From Reyranella sp. CPCC 100927 (GTDB lineage: Bacteria > Pseudomonadota > Alphaproteobacteria > Reyranellales > Reyranellaceae), in NCBI RefSeq assembly GCF_007859315.1, contig NZ_VOHA01000029.1, positions 1 to 64,000 of the forward strand: a stretch of 64,000 nt of DNA, written 5' to 3'. The stretch's first letter is position 1. Each line of letters opens with the position of its first letter. A program made the position numbers and the translations under genes. Of the stretch, positions 25,336-35,086 are shown piece after piece. A model generated the notes under the pieces. That model was not told the origin of the DNA and did not search any database. It worked only from the letters and a program-made list of their open reading frames with translations.

Positions 25336-26721
25336 ATGATGGGGAAACGGCGATCCGATCAGGGGCTGCGATCGGCGGTGGTTGGTGCCGCTGTCTGCCT
25401 GCTGGCGCTCGCGCTCATGACGCCGGCCGCGGCGGATCCGCACGAGGATGCGCGCGCGGCGTACTACCGGCGCGATTATGCCCACGTGCAGCAGTTGATG
25501 CGGCCCCTGGCGGCGCAGGGCGATGCGCGGGCGCAGTTCGGTCTCGGGTTCCTGTACGCCAGCGGCCGGGGCGTGCGGCAGGACGATGGGCAGGCCGTGC
25601 GCTGGTTTCGCCGGGCCGCCGACCAGGGATTGGCCGACGCCCAGGCCAACCTGGGCTTCATGTATGCCAGTGGCCGCGGCGTGACCAAGAGCGAGGCCGA
25701 GGCCATGCGCTGGTATCGCAAGGCCGCCGATCAGAACCACGCTGGCGCACAGAACAACCTCGGCTTCATGCATGCCAACGGCCTGGGCGTGCGGCGCAAC
25801 GATGCGACAGCGGTGGGCTGGTACCGCAAGGCGGCAGAGCAGGGTTATGCCGACGCACAGGTCAACCTCGGCTTCATGTATGACAACGGCTGGGGGGTGA
25901 AGCGCAGCTACACGGATGCGTTCGCCTTCTATCGCCGGGCCGCGGACCAGGGGCACGTGATCGGCCAGTACAACGTCGCCAGCCTGTATCTCGTCGGTCA
26001 AGGCGTGCGGCGCGACGATGTCGAAGCCGCGAAATGGTACCTCGAAGCGGCGTACCAGGACTATCCCGCCGCCCAGTTCAACATCGCCTACATGTACGCC
26101 CACGGCCTCGGCGTGACGCAGGACGATGCCACCGCGGCCGAGTGGTACCGCGAGGCCGCCAACCGCGGCGATGTCCGGGCCCAGGTCAATCTCGCCGCCA
26201 TGTATGCCGACGGGCAGGGCGTCGCGCAGGATCTGGCGGAAGCCGCGACCTGGTATCGCCGGGCGGCGGATCAAGGCTACGCCGAAGCACAGTACAGGAT
26301 CGGCCTGCTGTACGACGAGGGTCGTGGCGTGCCGCCGGACGATGCCGAAGCCGCCCGCTGGTATCGCAAGGCTGCGCTGCAGGGGCATGCCGGCGCGCAA
26401 TGCGGTCTTGGCAGCCTGTATGCCATGGGGCACGGCGTTCACCAGGACGATGGCGAAGCCGTGTGGTGGTATCGCAAGGCAGCGGTGCAGGGCTTCGCGG
26501 CGGCGCAATCCAGCCTGGGCTTCATGTACGAGGCCGGCCGCGGTGTCGCAGCGGACGTTGCGGAGGCACACCGGTGGTATGACCTCGCCGCCGCCAACAC
26601 AGCGGTCGCGCCGCCAGCGCCGGAAGACGTGGGCATGACCGACGAACGCATCGGTGCGACATTGCCCGACGATCAGATCGCGCAGGCACCACGGCCCGCC
26701 GGTGGCCGCAGTCGTCGATGA
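25336..26721 (+). CDS. Secreted Sel1-repeat protein, ten repeats
   Basis: A 461-residue protein. A signal peptide (VVGAAVCLLALALMTPAAA before DP) places it in the periplasm or envelope. The body is ten consecutive 36-residue Sel1 repeats of the form AQxxLGxxYxxGRGVxxDxxEAxxWYRKAAxQGxAx, from about residue 60 to 415. Sel1 proteins are protein-protein interaction scaffolds in envelope stress, exopolysaccharide control or host interaction. Repeat 5 is the most divergent (GQYNVASLY). ATG at 25336 and 25339 are equally possible; a GTG at 25318 is less likely. The partner is unknown. Confidence 0.88.
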   Translation: MMGKRRSDQGLRSAVVGAAVCLLALALMTPAAADPHEDARAAYYRRDYAHVQQLMRPLAAQGDARAQFGLGFLYASGRGVRQDDGQAVRWFRRAADQGLADAQANLGFMYASGRGVTKSEAEAMRWYRKAADQNHAGAQNNLGFMHANGLGVRRNDATAVGWYRKAAEQGYADAQVNLGFMYDNGWGVKRSYTDAFAFYRRAADQGHVIGQYNVASLYLVGQGVRRDDVEAAKWYLEAAYQDYPAAQFNIAYMYAHGLGVTQDDATAAEWYREAANRGDVRAQVNLAAMYADGQGVAQDLAEAATWYRRAADQGYAEAQYRIGLLYDEGRGVPPDDAEAARWYRKAALQGHAGAQCGLGSLYAMGHGVHQDDGEAVWWYRKAAVQGFAAAQSSLGFMYEAGRGVAADVAEAHRWYDLAAANTAVAPPAPEDVGMTDERIGATLPDDQIAQAPRPAGGRSRR

Positions 26722-26796
26722 TCCCGGGGTCATAATCTTTGACGTGACCGCCGCTGTCATTCCGGGCAGAACGCGCCGGCGCTATGGTGAGCAGCC

Positions 26797-29595
26797 GTGA
26801 GCGGAGCTTTGGAGACGACGCCGGCCATGGAGCATTTGGATCAGTCCGCCATTCCCGAGAAGGATGTCCCGCTGCGTTACGACATCCGGCTCCTCGGCCG
26901 TATCCTCGGCGACACGGTGCGCCTGCAGGAAGGCGAGCCGGTGTTCGACGTCGTCGAGCGCATCCGTCGCACGGCCGTGCGTTTCCATCGTGATGCCGAT
27001 GAGGCGGCTCGGCAGGAGCTGCAGGCGATCATGAGCAGCCTGCCGGTGGACCGGGCCAATCGCATCATCCGGGCCTTCGGCTATTTCTCGCATCTTGCCA
27101 ATATCGCCGAGGACCAGCACCACATCCGGCGCACGCGCGCCTACGCGATGGCCAATGCGGCGCCGCGTCCGGGCACCATGGCGTATGCGCTGGAACGCGC
27201 CAAGAACCACGGCGTTTCGCGTGCGCATCTGCAGGCATTCTTCGAGCGCGCCCTGTGCAGCGCCGTGCTGACGGCGCATCCGACCGAAGTCCGCCGCAAG
27301 AGCTCGATCGACCGCGAGATGGACATCGCCCGGCTGCTCGACGAACGCGATCGCATCCAGTTCACGCCGGAGGAGCTGACCGCCAACCGCAAGGCACTGC
27401 GCCGCGCGGTGCTCACGCTGTGGCAGACCAGCCTTCTGCGCCGCACGCGGTTGCGCGTCATCGACGAGGTCGCCAACGGGCTTGCCTATTACGACTACAC
27501 GTTCCTGCGCGAACTGCCGCATTTCTACGCCGATCTCGAAGACCAGCTCGGGTCGGTCGATGCGGCCTGGCAGGACCTCGATGTGCCGTCGTTCCTGCGC
27601 CTGGGCAGCTGGATCGGCGGCGACCGCGACGGCAATCCCTACGTCACCGCCGACGTGTTGCGCCAGGCGCTGGCCATGCAGAGCGAGCGCGCCCTGCGCT
27701 TCTATCTCGAGGAACTGCATCAGCTGGGCGCCGAACTGTCACTGGATGATCGCATCGTGTCCGTATCGGGGTCCGTCGCCAAACTGGCGGCGGAATCGCC
27801 CGACCGTGCACCGGAGCGCCAGGACGAACCCTATCGCCGCGCCATTGCCGGCATCTATGCGCGGCTGGCAGCAACGGCGTGGGACCTTGATCGCCTCGAA
27901 GCACCGCATCTCGCGGTCGGCAGTGCGCCGGCTTACGCCACGGCCGCCGACCTGGAGATGGACCTCGACGCCATCCACGAGTCGCTGATGGCCAACGGAT
28001 CGGCACCGCTGGCGCGCGGCCGGCTGCGGGCGCTGCGTCGTGCCGTCGATGTCTTCGGCTTTCACCTGGCATCCGTCGATCTGCGCCAGAACGCCGATGT
28101 GCATGAACGCACGATCGGCGAACTGCTGGAGACGGCCGGTGCCTGCACCGGCTATCGCGCGCTCGCCGAGGACGCACGTGTGCGGGTGCTGGCCGGTGAA
28201 CTGCGCAATGCGCGGCCGCTGGCCTCGCTGCACCTCACGTATTCGGACGAAACGGCGTCCGAACTGGCCATGCTGCGCGTGGCCGCCGATGCACACCGGC
28301 GCTATGGCGCCGCCGCCGTTCCCCACTACGTGATCTCCAAGGCTGACGGTGTCTCCGACATCCTGGAGGTCGCGCTCCTGCTCAAGGAAGTCGGCCTGCT
28401 GCGCCCGCGCGAGGGCAAGCTCGATGTCGATATCGTGCCGCTGTTCGAGACCATCGGTGACCTGCAGCGCTGCGGCCCGGTCATGGAGGCGCTGTTCGGC
28501 TTGCCTGAGTATCGTCGGCTGCTGGCCTCGCGGGGCGGCATCCAGGAGGTGATGCTGGGCTACTCCGACAGCAATAAGGACGGCGGCTACCTGACGTCGA
28601 CCTGGGAGCTGTACAAGGCCGAAGTGGCGCTGATCGAGACGTTCGCGCGCCACGGGATCGGCCTGCGCCTGTTCCACGGCCGTGGCGGGTCGGTCGGCCG
28701 CGGCGGCGGGCCGAGCTATCAGGCGATCCTGGCGCAGCCGCCGGGCGCGCTGCAGGGCTCGATCCGCATCACGGAGCAGGGCGAGGTGATCGCCGGCAAG
28801 TACTCAAACGCCGATGTCGGCCGCCGCAATCTCGAGACCCTGGCGGCCGCGACCCTGGAAGCGACGCTCCTGGAAGCCGACCAGCCGGCGCCGCCGGCCG
28901 CCTATCTCGACGTCATGGAGGCGCTGTCGGCGCATGCCTATCGCGCCTATCGCGATCTCGTCTACGAAACCGAGGGCTTTGAACGGTACTTCCGCGAGTC
29001 CACCGTGTTGGGTGAGATCGCCAACCTCAATATCGGCAGCCGGCCGGCGTCGCGCTCGAAGCTTGGGCGTATCGAGGATCTGCGGGCCATACCCTGGGTC
29101 TTCAGCTGGGCGCAATGCCGCCTGATGTTGCCGGGATGGTATGGCTTCGGCAGCGCGGTGAAAGCGTGGACCGAGGCGCGATCGGATGACGGCCTGGCGA
29201 TCCTGCAGGCGATGTACCACGACTGGCCCTTCTTCCGCACGACGCTGTCGAACATGGACATGGTGCTGGCCAAGAGCGATATCGCGATCGCCTCGCGCTA
29301 CGCCGAACTGGTGTCCGATGCGGAGCTGCGCGACTCGATCTTCGAGCGCCTGCGCGCCGAATGGCAGGCCTCGATCGAGGCGGTGCTGGCGGTCACGCGT
29401 CAGCGCACGTTGCTGGAAAGCAACCCGCTGCTGGCGCGGTCGATCCGCAACCGTTTCCCCTACATCGACCCGCTCAACCACGTGCAGATCGAACTGCTGA
29501 AGCGCCATCGCGCCGGCGACACCGACGAAGGCGTGATCCAGGGCATCCATCTCAGCATCAACGGCATTGCCGCCGGCCTGCGCAATAGCGGTTGA
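26797..29595 (+). CDS. ppc: Phosphoenolpyruvate carboxylase
   Basis: A 932-residue anaplerotic enzyme that carboxylates PEP to oxaloacetate. The catalytic His lies in [13 protein letters not shown] (about residue 161), bicarbonate/PEP-binding [12 protein letters not shown] near 271, the second catalytic block [14 protein letters not shown] near 585, the glycine-rich loop [14 protein letters not shown] near 628 and a family-typical C-terminus, [11 protein letters not shown]. The length fits bacterial enzymes. GTG at 26797 has GGTGAG six bases upstream; ATG at 26827 (MEHLDQ) is the alternative start. It is a single gene with no clear operon partner. Confidence 0.97.
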   Translation: MSGALETTPAMEHLDQSAIPEKDVPLRYDIRLLGRILGDTVRLQEGEPVFDVVERIRRTAVRFHRDADEAARQELQAIMSSLPVDRANRIIRAFGYFSHLANIAEDQHHIRRTRAYAMANAAPRPGTMAYALERAKNHGVSRAHLQAFFERALCSAVLTAHPTEVRRKSSIDREMDIARLLDERDRIQFTPEELTANRKALRRAVLTLWQTSLLRRTRLRVIDEVANGLAYYDYTFLRELPHFYADLEDQLGSVDAAWQDLDVPSFLRLGSWIGGDRDGNPYVTADVLRQALAMQSERALRFYLEELHQLGAELSLDDRIVSVSGSVAKLAAESPDRAPERQDEPYRRAIAGIYARLAATAWDLDRLEAPHLAVGSAPAYATAADLEMDLDAIHESLMANGSAPLARGRLRALRRAVDVFGFHLASVDLRQNADVHERTIGELLETAGACTGYRALAEDARVRVLAGELRNARPLASLHLTYSDETASELAMLRVAADAHRRYGAAAVPHYVISKADGVSDILEVALLLKEVGLLRPREGKLDVDIVPLFETIGDLQRCGPVMEALFGLPEYRRLLASRGGIQEVMLGYSDSNKDGGYLTSTWELYKAEVALIETFARHGIGLRLFHGRGGSVGRGGGPSYQAILAQPPGALQGSIRITEQGEVIAGKYSNADVGRRNLETLAAATLEATLLEADQPAPPAAYLDVMEALSAHAYRAYRDLVYETEGFERYFRESTVLGEIANLNIGSRPASRSKLGRIEDLRAIPWVFSWAQCRLMLPGWYGFGSAVKAWTEARSDDGLAILQAMYHDWPFFRTTLSNMDMVLAKSDIAIASRYAELVSDAELRDSIFERLRAEWQASIEAVLAVTRQRTLLESNPLLARSIRNRFPYIDPLNHVQIELLKRHRAGDTDEGVIQGIHLSINGIAAGLRNSG

Positions 29596-29659
29596 GGGTT
29601 GAAGGAATTTGTGGCCGCCTCTCCGACAGCGCAAAACGTAAGAGATACTGATTCCATAA

Positions 29660-29872
29660 TGCTTCCGGTATCAGAGCATCGAGCGCAAATCTATCAGCCT
29701 GCGCGTCGAACGCATCGCCGTCATTACTGCCTTCCTCATCGAAGAAATCAAAGCGCAGACCGTCGAAGAGATCGCGCGATACGATGACTTTATCAATAGC
29801 CCGCTAGGTCAGCTATTCCAGAGCGGCATGGCGAACTCGCTAATTGACAAGGTAGCGCGCGCGGGGGCGTAG
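29660..29872 (+). pseudogene. Coding-like fragment without a start codon
   Basis: An open frame of 70 codons reads ...IERKSISLRVERIAVITAFL, IEEIKAQTVEEIARYDDFIN and SPLGQLFQSGMANSL up to a TAG. Its composition is protein-like (regular helix pattern), but there is no ATG/GTG at its head and a TAA lies just upstream. It overlaps the end of the convergent citrate-synthase-like gene by 33 bases. I do not recognise the family; it may be the 3' remnant of a lost gene. Confidence 0.3.
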
Positions 29873-31156
29873 CATTACGCCGGCCAACCTCTGCTCCATC
29901 ACGTGCGCGATCCATCCTGCGCAGCGCGCGATGGTCAGGATGGCGCCTGCAGACCGATAGGGAAGCTGCAGCGCGTGACAGAGCACCACGAGGCCGGTTT
30001 CGACACTGGGCCCTATCTTGAATGCCTCGGCAGCCTCCTCGAGAAAGGTAACGATGTCGATCGTACGGTCCGGATTGATGCTCAGATTGCGGGCCACACC
30101 CAGCAGGTGCTCGGCCCGGGGATCGCCGTTCGGGTAGAGCGGATGGTTGAAGCCCGGTATCGCGCTTCCCGACTTCGCCATTTCAGCCAGCCGATCTCGA
30201 CGGGTGCTCCTGGCGCGAGCCGTCGTCAGCAGATCCTCCACTTTGTCGCAGGCGCGGCGGATGCGCGATCCGCTATGGGCGCTCAAGGCCGACAGGATGC
30301 AGAAATAGAGGTTGGCGCCGCTCGAGGCGGCGAGGCGCGCTGCGACCGTCTGCGGCGTGAGCTCGTGGTCGGCAAGCAGCACCAAGGCGGTGTTCACCGC
30401 TGCCGTCGTCTCCGCGGTTGCGCGCGCGCCGGCGCCAGCCACGATACGGGCAGCGACCGCGAGCCCGCCGCCGGATGCGGACGCGTCCAGGGCGATGCTC
30501 TTGCGAGAGCGGGCCAGGAAGCGCATGCAGGCCGGCAGGCCCATCAGCAGAGCGCGAGCGGCAATGACCGTGTTGCCGTCGCGCAGGTCGTCACCGCCCG
30601 ACGGCCGCGCGACGAGTGACATGACGAACAGCGAGAACAACTTGACGATGTCGGGCTGCGAGGCGTCGACCTCGGCCGCCGCGATGAGCTTGTCCATCGC
30701 GACCGCCGCGGCGGTGCCGGGCCATGCGCCCTGTTCCTCCATCCATGCGCCCGACCACAGCAGCTCGGCAACACTCTCGAAGCTCTGGCTGTGCCGTACG
30801 AAGTCGAGCGCAGGGCGACCGCGGTAGGCCGGACCCGCCGGCGTTATCGTCGTGATCGACGTTTGCACGATGGGTTCCGACCATCTCGGCGCGCCGCCCT
30901 TGTAGAGTCCGCCTTCGGCCTTCGCATGGCCCCGTGCGCGCAGCCGTTCGACGTCCTCGCGCGAGTAGAGGAAGCCATGTCGCTTGTCCTGGCCGATCGA
31001 ATGGATCCAGCCGCGACTGACGTAAGCATAGAGCGTCTGCGGCTTGATGCGCAGAAGGTGCGCCGCTTCCTTCGCCGAGAGAAAGCTCTTGGCGTCGTGT
31101 GCACGCGCCGCCGCCGCGACCTTGGAAGGCTTTCTGGTCATGTCAAAAGAAGCCAT
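29840..31156 (-). CDS. Citrate-synthase-like protein with N-terminal HTH domain
   Basis: A 438-residue protein. Residues about 22-80 form a MerR/excisionase-type helix-turn-helix (FLSAKEAAHLLRIKPQTLYAYVSRGWIHSI, FLYSREDVERLRARG). The rest is a citrate-synthase fold with catalytic histidines in LLADHELTP and GFNHPLYPNGDPRA. The usual catalytic Asp motif (PNxDF) reads GPSVETG, with Glu in place of Asp. Such fusions may make a 2-methylcitrate- or citrate-like product, or act as acyl-CoA-sensing regulators; neither can be shown here. It is divergent from the 31.3-40.1 kb catabolic cluster. Neither start (31156, or 31141) has a good ribosome binding site. Confidence 0.85.
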   Translation of the reverse strand: MASFDMTRKPSKVAAAARAHDAKSFLSAKEAAHLLRIKPQTLYAYVSRGWIHSIGQDKRHGFLYSREDVERLRARGHAKAEGGLYKGGAPRWSEPIVQTSITTITPAGPAYRGRPALDFVRHSQSFESVAELLWSGAWMEEQGAWPGTAAAVAMDKLIAAAEVDASQPDIVKLFSLFVMSLVARPSGGDDLRDGNTVIAARALLMGLPACMRFLARSRKSIALDASASGGGLAVAARIVAGAGARATAETTAAVNTALVLLADHELTPQTVAARLAASSGANLYFCILSALSAHSGSRIRRACDKVEDLLTTARARSTRRDRLAEMAKSGSAIPGFNHPLYPNGDPRAEHLLGVARNLSINPDRTIDIVTFLEEAAEAFKIGPSVETGLVVLCHALQLPYRSAGAILTIARCAGWIAHVMEQRLAGVMLRPRARYLVN

Positions 31157-31158
31157 AT

Positions 31159-31176
31159 ATTGACCGAATAATCAAT
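31159..31176. promoter_or_regulatory. Inverted repeat in divergent promoter region
   Basis: ATTGA and TCAAT form an inverted repeat with an 8-base AT-rich spacer, a few bases upstream of the HTH citrate-synthase-like gene and about 100 bases upstream of the catabolic operon. It could be an operator for the HTH protein; it is not a standard FNR site (spacing differs). Confidence 0.35.
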
Positions 31177-31272
31177 GTTGATCCACAAGGCGTCCACCCC
31201 TAGCCTCGACCCTGTGCACATCGGACGGTGCGGCGGATCGTCCGGCCGGAACAACGGGAGGGCAGCGTAGCC

Positions 31273-32397
31273 ATGTCGATCATCGACGCCGATTCACACG
31301 TCATCGAATCCCAGGAAACCTGGCAGTACCTCGATCCGAAGTTCGCGAAGCGGCGGCCGGTGCCGGTTGCCGTGCCGGCCGACACCTCGTTCCTCGACTG
31401 GAACACGTTCTGGATTATCGATCGGCAGGTCCGCCATTTCGGCGCCACGCCGATCGAAGGCAACGTGATGGCCGGCCGCAAGTCCTACTCGCCTGACGTG
31501 CAGCAGATCACCGACGTCAAGGCGCGGCTCGCGGCAATGGACAGGATGGGCGTCGCCAAGCAGCTGGTGCATCCCTCGTTCACGCTGTCGACTCTCACAG
31601 AGGACCCGGAGCTCGAGGCCGCGCTGTTCCAGAGCTACAACACCTTCATGTCGAATGCGTGCGCGGCATCGGGCGGCCGCATTTTCTTCAATGCCGTGAT
31701 CCCGTATCGCCGGCCGGAGCAAGCGGTGGCCGAGCTCCGCCGCCTCGACAGGATGCCGGGCATGGCGAGCGTGCTGGTGCGCGGGCTCGAGTGGGACAAG
31801 CCGATCGACGATCCCAGCCACTACCCCGTCTTCGCCGAGGCCGAGCGACTTGGCCTGCCGATGGTGGTCCATCTCGGCCTCGGATCGCCCTCGATGTACC
31901 GCATGTTCGACGGTATGGCGCACCCGGTTGCCGAGAAGAAGACCTTCTATCCGGCGCGCTCGCGGCGTCTGCTGTCGACGCTGACGGTGCAGTACGCCTT
32001 CTACAACCTGATGGAAAGCACGCTCATCGACGACTTCCCCAAGCTCAAGTGGGTCTTCCTCGAGGGCGGCGGCTGCACCTGGATGGTGGGCGCGGTGCGC
32101 ACCATCGAGCGCAGCGGCAAGCCCCGTGTCCTCGACCACTTCGAGGCCGGCCGCGTGCTGGTGGGCTGCGAGCCCGACGACGACATTCCCTATGCCTCCG
32201 GAGTCCTGGGTGAGCACGCGCTGCTGGTATCGAGCGACATGCCGCATTTCGACGAGGCGGCGCACGACAGCATCGCCGAGGAGTACGAGGAGCGCGGCGA
32301 CCTTTCGCCGGAACTGTTGAAGATGATGTTCACGCAGAATGCCGAGCGCGTCTTCGACTTCGGTCGTGTCGCCGCCAGGACAGCCGTGCCGGCCTGA
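31273..32397 (+). CDS. ACMSD-like amidohydrolase (amidohydrolase_2 family)
   Basis: A 374-residue TIM-barrel metal-dependent hydrolase or decarboxylase. It opens with IIDADSHVIES (metal-binding D-x-D-x-H, residues 5-9) and has MVVHLGLGSP with a metal-ligand His near residue 200, LEGGGCTWM in place of the usual E-x-G, and SSDMPHFD with the late Asp near 322. The family includes aminocarboxymuconate-semialdehyde decarboxylase and gamma-resorcylate decarboxylase, both acting on aromatic-pathway intermediates. ATG at 31273 has GGGAGGGCAG upstream. It is the first gene of the operon, followed four bases after its stop by the DszB-like gene. Confidence 0.88.
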   Translation: MSIIDADSHVIESQETWQYLDPKFAKRRPVPVAVPADTSFLDWNTFWIIDRQVRHFGATPIEGNVMAGRKSYSPDVQQITDVKARLAAMDRMGVAKQLVHPSFTLSTLTEDPELEAALFQSYNTFMSNACAASGGRIFFNAVIPYRRPEQAVAELRRLDRMPGMASVLVRGLEWDKPIDDPSHYPVFAEAERLGLPMVVHLGLGSPSMYRMFDGMAHPVAEKKTFYPARSRRLLSTLTVQYAFYNLMESTLIDDFPKLKWVFLEGGGCTWMVGAVRTIERSGKPRVLDHFEAGRVLVGCEPDDDIPYASGVLGEHALLVSSDMPHFDEAAHDSIAEEYEERGDLSPELLKMMFTQNAERVFDFGRVAARTAVPA

Positions 32398-32401
32398 AGC
32401 C

Positions 32402-33445
32402 ATGCGGATCTGGTACACGCGCTGTCCCCTGCCGACCGCGTCGAGCATCGCGATCGAGCGTGGCATGCTCGATGACGAATTCCGGGCCGACGGTATCGTC
32501 GTGCAGTCGCTCAACGCGTCGAGCGACATGGCGGTGCGCGAGGCGCACTACAACCACGGCCAGACCAATTTGTTCCGGCAAGGCGGCAACATTCCGCCGA
32601 TCTGGAGCCGGTCACGCGGCGCCGACACGGTAGTGGTCGCCACCAACTGGATCGACGAGTACCAGGCGATTGTGGCGCTGCCGTCCTCGGGGATACAGAA
32701 TGCCGCCGACCTGCGCGGCAAGCGGCTCGGGATGCCGCGACGCCTGAACGAGCAGATCGACTACTGGCGTGCCATGTGCCTGCGCGGATACCTCGCTGCG
32801 TTGGAGATTGCCGGCCTCGAGCCGAACGACGTCGAGTTCGTCGACCTCCCGATCGACGAAAAGCAGATCCCGACGGGCGGCGCATCGCAACGTGGCACCT
32901 TGTGGCGCGGCGCCAACCGCGCCCGCAGGCAAAGCCGCGAGGCGCTCGCCCTGATCCGCGGCGAGATCGACGCGATCTATACCGCCGGTGCGCCGGGCGC
33001 CCAGCTTTCGTCGTTCATGGGGGCCTCCACTGTCGTCGATCTCGGCGCGCATGCGGACTCGGGCTCGCGTGTCAACAACCAGGTTCCCACCGTCCTGACC
33101 GTCGACGGCGAGCTCGCCCGCTCCGCACCCGAGACGGTCGCGCGCTATCTCGCGGCGCTCATGCAGGCGGCGCGCTGGGCGCACGAGCACGAGGCGGAGA
33201 CGCTCGGCATCGTGGGCGGCGACGTCGGCGCAACGCCGGAATGGGTGACGGCGGCCTACGGCGCCGAGGTACATGATCGACTTGCCCTGGAACTCGACGA
33301 GCGCTCGATCGCGGCGGTCGCGGCACAGAAGGCATTCCTGCTCGGGAACGGCTTCATCGATAAGGATTTCGACGCCGGCGCATGGATCGATCCGCGCCCG
33401 CTCGAACTGGCACGAGGAATGGACCATGAACGTAGGCTTGGCTGA
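32402..33445 (+). CDS. DszB-like protein, putative aromatic sulfinate desulfinase
   Basis: A 347-residue protein with the periplasmic-binding-protein fold shared by sulfonate-binding proteins and DszB (2'-hydroxybiphenyl-2-sulfinate desulfinase). It has no signal peptide, so should be cytoplasmic, as expected for an enzyme. From memory of Rhodococcus DszB, its catalytic Cys27, His60 and Arg70 align with Cys8 (WYTRCPLPTAS against TYSNCPVPNAL), His49 and Arg59 here. The His-to-Arg distance is identical (10), and GGxIPP follows the Arg in both. IRGEIDAIYT and the end (FLLGNGF..DFDAGAWIDP) also match DszB. It overlaps the next gene by 20 bases. The alternative is a binding protein that lost its signal. 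Confidence 0.72.
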   Translation: MRIWYTRCPLPTASSIAIERGMLDDEFRADGIVVQSLNASSDMAVREAHYNHGQTNLFRQGGNIPPIWSRSRGADTVVVATNWIDEYQAIVALPSSGIQNAADLRGKRLGMPRRLNEQIDYWRAMCLRGYLAALEIAGLEPNDVEFVDLPIDEKQIPTGGASQRGTLWRGANRARRQSREALALIRGEIDAIYTAGAPGAQLSSFMGASTVVDLGAHADSGSRVNNQVPTVLTVDGELARSAPETVARYLAALMQAARWAHEHEAETLGIVGGDVGATPEWVTAAYGAEVHDRLALELDERSIAAVAAQKAFLLGNGFIDKDFDAGAWIDPRPLELARGMDHERRLG

Positions 33446-35069
33446 GCGTCCCGAGGCGGCGATGGCGCGGCGCGCCGTGGCGAGGGGCGGCATGGTCGCG
33501 ACCGCCCATCCGCTCGCGAGCCGGGTCGGGCTCGACGTGCTTGCCCGAGGTGGCAATGCGATGGACGCCGCGATCGCGGCGGTGGCGGTGCTCGGCGTAG
33601 TGCAGCCCATGATGAGCGGGCTGGGCGGCGACAGCTTCATCCTGATCCGGTCCGGACGTACCGGTGCGATACGCTCGGTCAATGCCAGCGGCCCCGCGCC
33701 CCATGGCCAATCGCTCGAATGGGCCAGGAAAGCCGGGCTGGCCAGGCTGCCCGATCGCGGCATGCTCTCGGTATCCGTACCGGGGGCGGTGGCCGCGATG
33801 TGCGCAGCGCACCAGCAGTTCGGCAGCGGCCGGCATAGTCTCGCGGCGCTGCTGCAGCCGGCCATTGGTCATGCAACCGACGGCGTGGCCCTGACGCGGT
33901 CGGTGGCGCGCTTCTTCGCGCTGAACGAAGCTGTCCTCGCTGGGTCCGAATCGGCCCGCGCTGCGTACCTGAAGAACGGCAAGGCGCCAGCGGAAGGCGA
34001 AGTGCTGAGCCAGCCGGAGCTCGCGAACACATTGGAGGCCGTGGCCGCCGGCGGAGCCGATGCGTTCTATCGCGGCGAGTTCGCCCGCCGCCTGGTTGCG
34101 CACAGCGCCGCGACCGGCGGCCTGTTCTCGCTCGACGACCTTGCCGAGTACCAGTGCGAGACCGTCGAGCCGCTGTCGTTGGCGCTCGGACAAGGCAGGA
34201 TCTACACCAATCCGCCGGTCGGGCAGGGCATCGTGCTGCTGGAGGCGCTCGGCATCCTCGAACGCTGCACACCGATGGATCGCAGCAGCGAGGTCGTGCA
34301 GGTGCACAGGATGATCGAGGCGCTGAAGCTCGCCTTCCTCGACCGCAATCGCCACCTCGGCGATCCGCGCTTCGTGGCCAACCCGATCGACCGCCTGCTG
34401 AGCGATTCCCACCTGCGCGGGCACGCCGGGCGGATTGATGACCGGCGGGCCATGACGTCGGTCGAGGAGAGCTGGTCCTCCTTCGGCGAAGGCGACACGA
34501 CGTGCCTGGCGACGGCGGACGAGTCCGGCAACGTCGTCGCCTACATTTCCAGCCTGTCGACGCCGTTTGGCGCGGCCGAGGTGATCGACGGGACGGGCGT
34601 GCTGATGAACAACCGGGCCGGCCGGGGCTTCACGCTCGATCCGACGGCGCCGAACTGCCTCGCCGGCGGCAAGCGCACGATGTCGACCTTGCACGTCTAC
34701 ATGGTCTGCGACGACGACGGCCTGAAACTTGCTGGCGGAACATCCGGCGGCGACGGGCAACCGCAGTGGAATTTGCAGATACTGGACGCTGTGCTGAATG
34801 GCGGGCGTGACCTCCGGGAGGCGATCGACCAGCCGCGCTGGGAACTGATGCCGGGAACCGATCCGGTCAATCTCGGCCAGCCCTTCGAAATCCGAATGGA
34901 TGGTCGCTTTGCATCGTCGCTGGCGGGTTTGGGCGAACTGGGCCATCGCATCAGTGACAAGCCGCTGGGCATGCTCGGCGCCGCCCAGGCGATTGCCGTG
35001 AGCGGGGACGGGACGTTGGTCGGGGCCGCCGATCCCCGCGCCGATGGATGCGCGCTGGGGCTCGACTGA
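33426..35069 (+). CDS. Gamma-glutamyltransferase family protein, cytoplasmic
   Basis: A 547-residue Ntn-hydrolase of the GGT family: MVATAHPLASRVGLDVLARGGNAMDAAIAA at the start, MSGLGGDSFILI, then the autoprocessing site GDTTCLATAD, with Thr358 as the likely nucleophile, and MNNRAGRGF, PNCLAGGKRTMSTLHV and GGTSGGDGQPQ. No signal peptide precedes it, unlike classical periplasmic GGT, so it resembles cytoplasmic members that remove gamma-glutamyl groups from pathway intermediates or glutathione conjugates. Its start overlaps the DszB-like gene by 20 bases and has GAGGAATGGACC as ribosome binding site. A zeta GST in the same operon makes a glutathione link plausible. Confidence 0.88.
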   Translation: MNVGLAERPEAAMARRAVARGGMVATAHPLASRVGLDVLARGGNAMDAAIAAVAVLGVVQPMMSGLGGDSFILIRSGRTGAIRSVNASGPAPHGQSLEWARKAGLARLPDRGMLSVSVPGAVAAMCAAHQQFGSGRHSLAALLQPAIGHATDGVALTRSVARFFALNEAVLAGSESARAAYLKNGKAPAEGEVLSQPELANTLEAVAAGGADAFYRGEFARRLVAHSAATGGLFSLDDLAEYQCETVEPLSLALGQGRIYTNPPVGQGIVLLEALGILERCTPMDRSSEVVQVHRMIEALKLAFLDRNRHLGDPRFVANPIDRLLSDSHLRGHAGRIDDRRAMTSVEESWSSFGEGDTTCLATADESGNVVAYISSLSTPFGAAEVIDGTGVLMNNRAGRGFTLDPTAPNCLAGGKRTMSTLHVYMVCDDDGLKLAGGTSGGDGQPQWNLQILDAVLNGGRDLREAIDQPRWELMPGTDPVNLGQPFEIRMDGRFASSLAGLGELGHRISDKPLGMLGAAQAIAVSGDGTLVGAADPRADGCALGLD

Positions 35070-35086
35070 CGGGAAGGGAGGACTTC

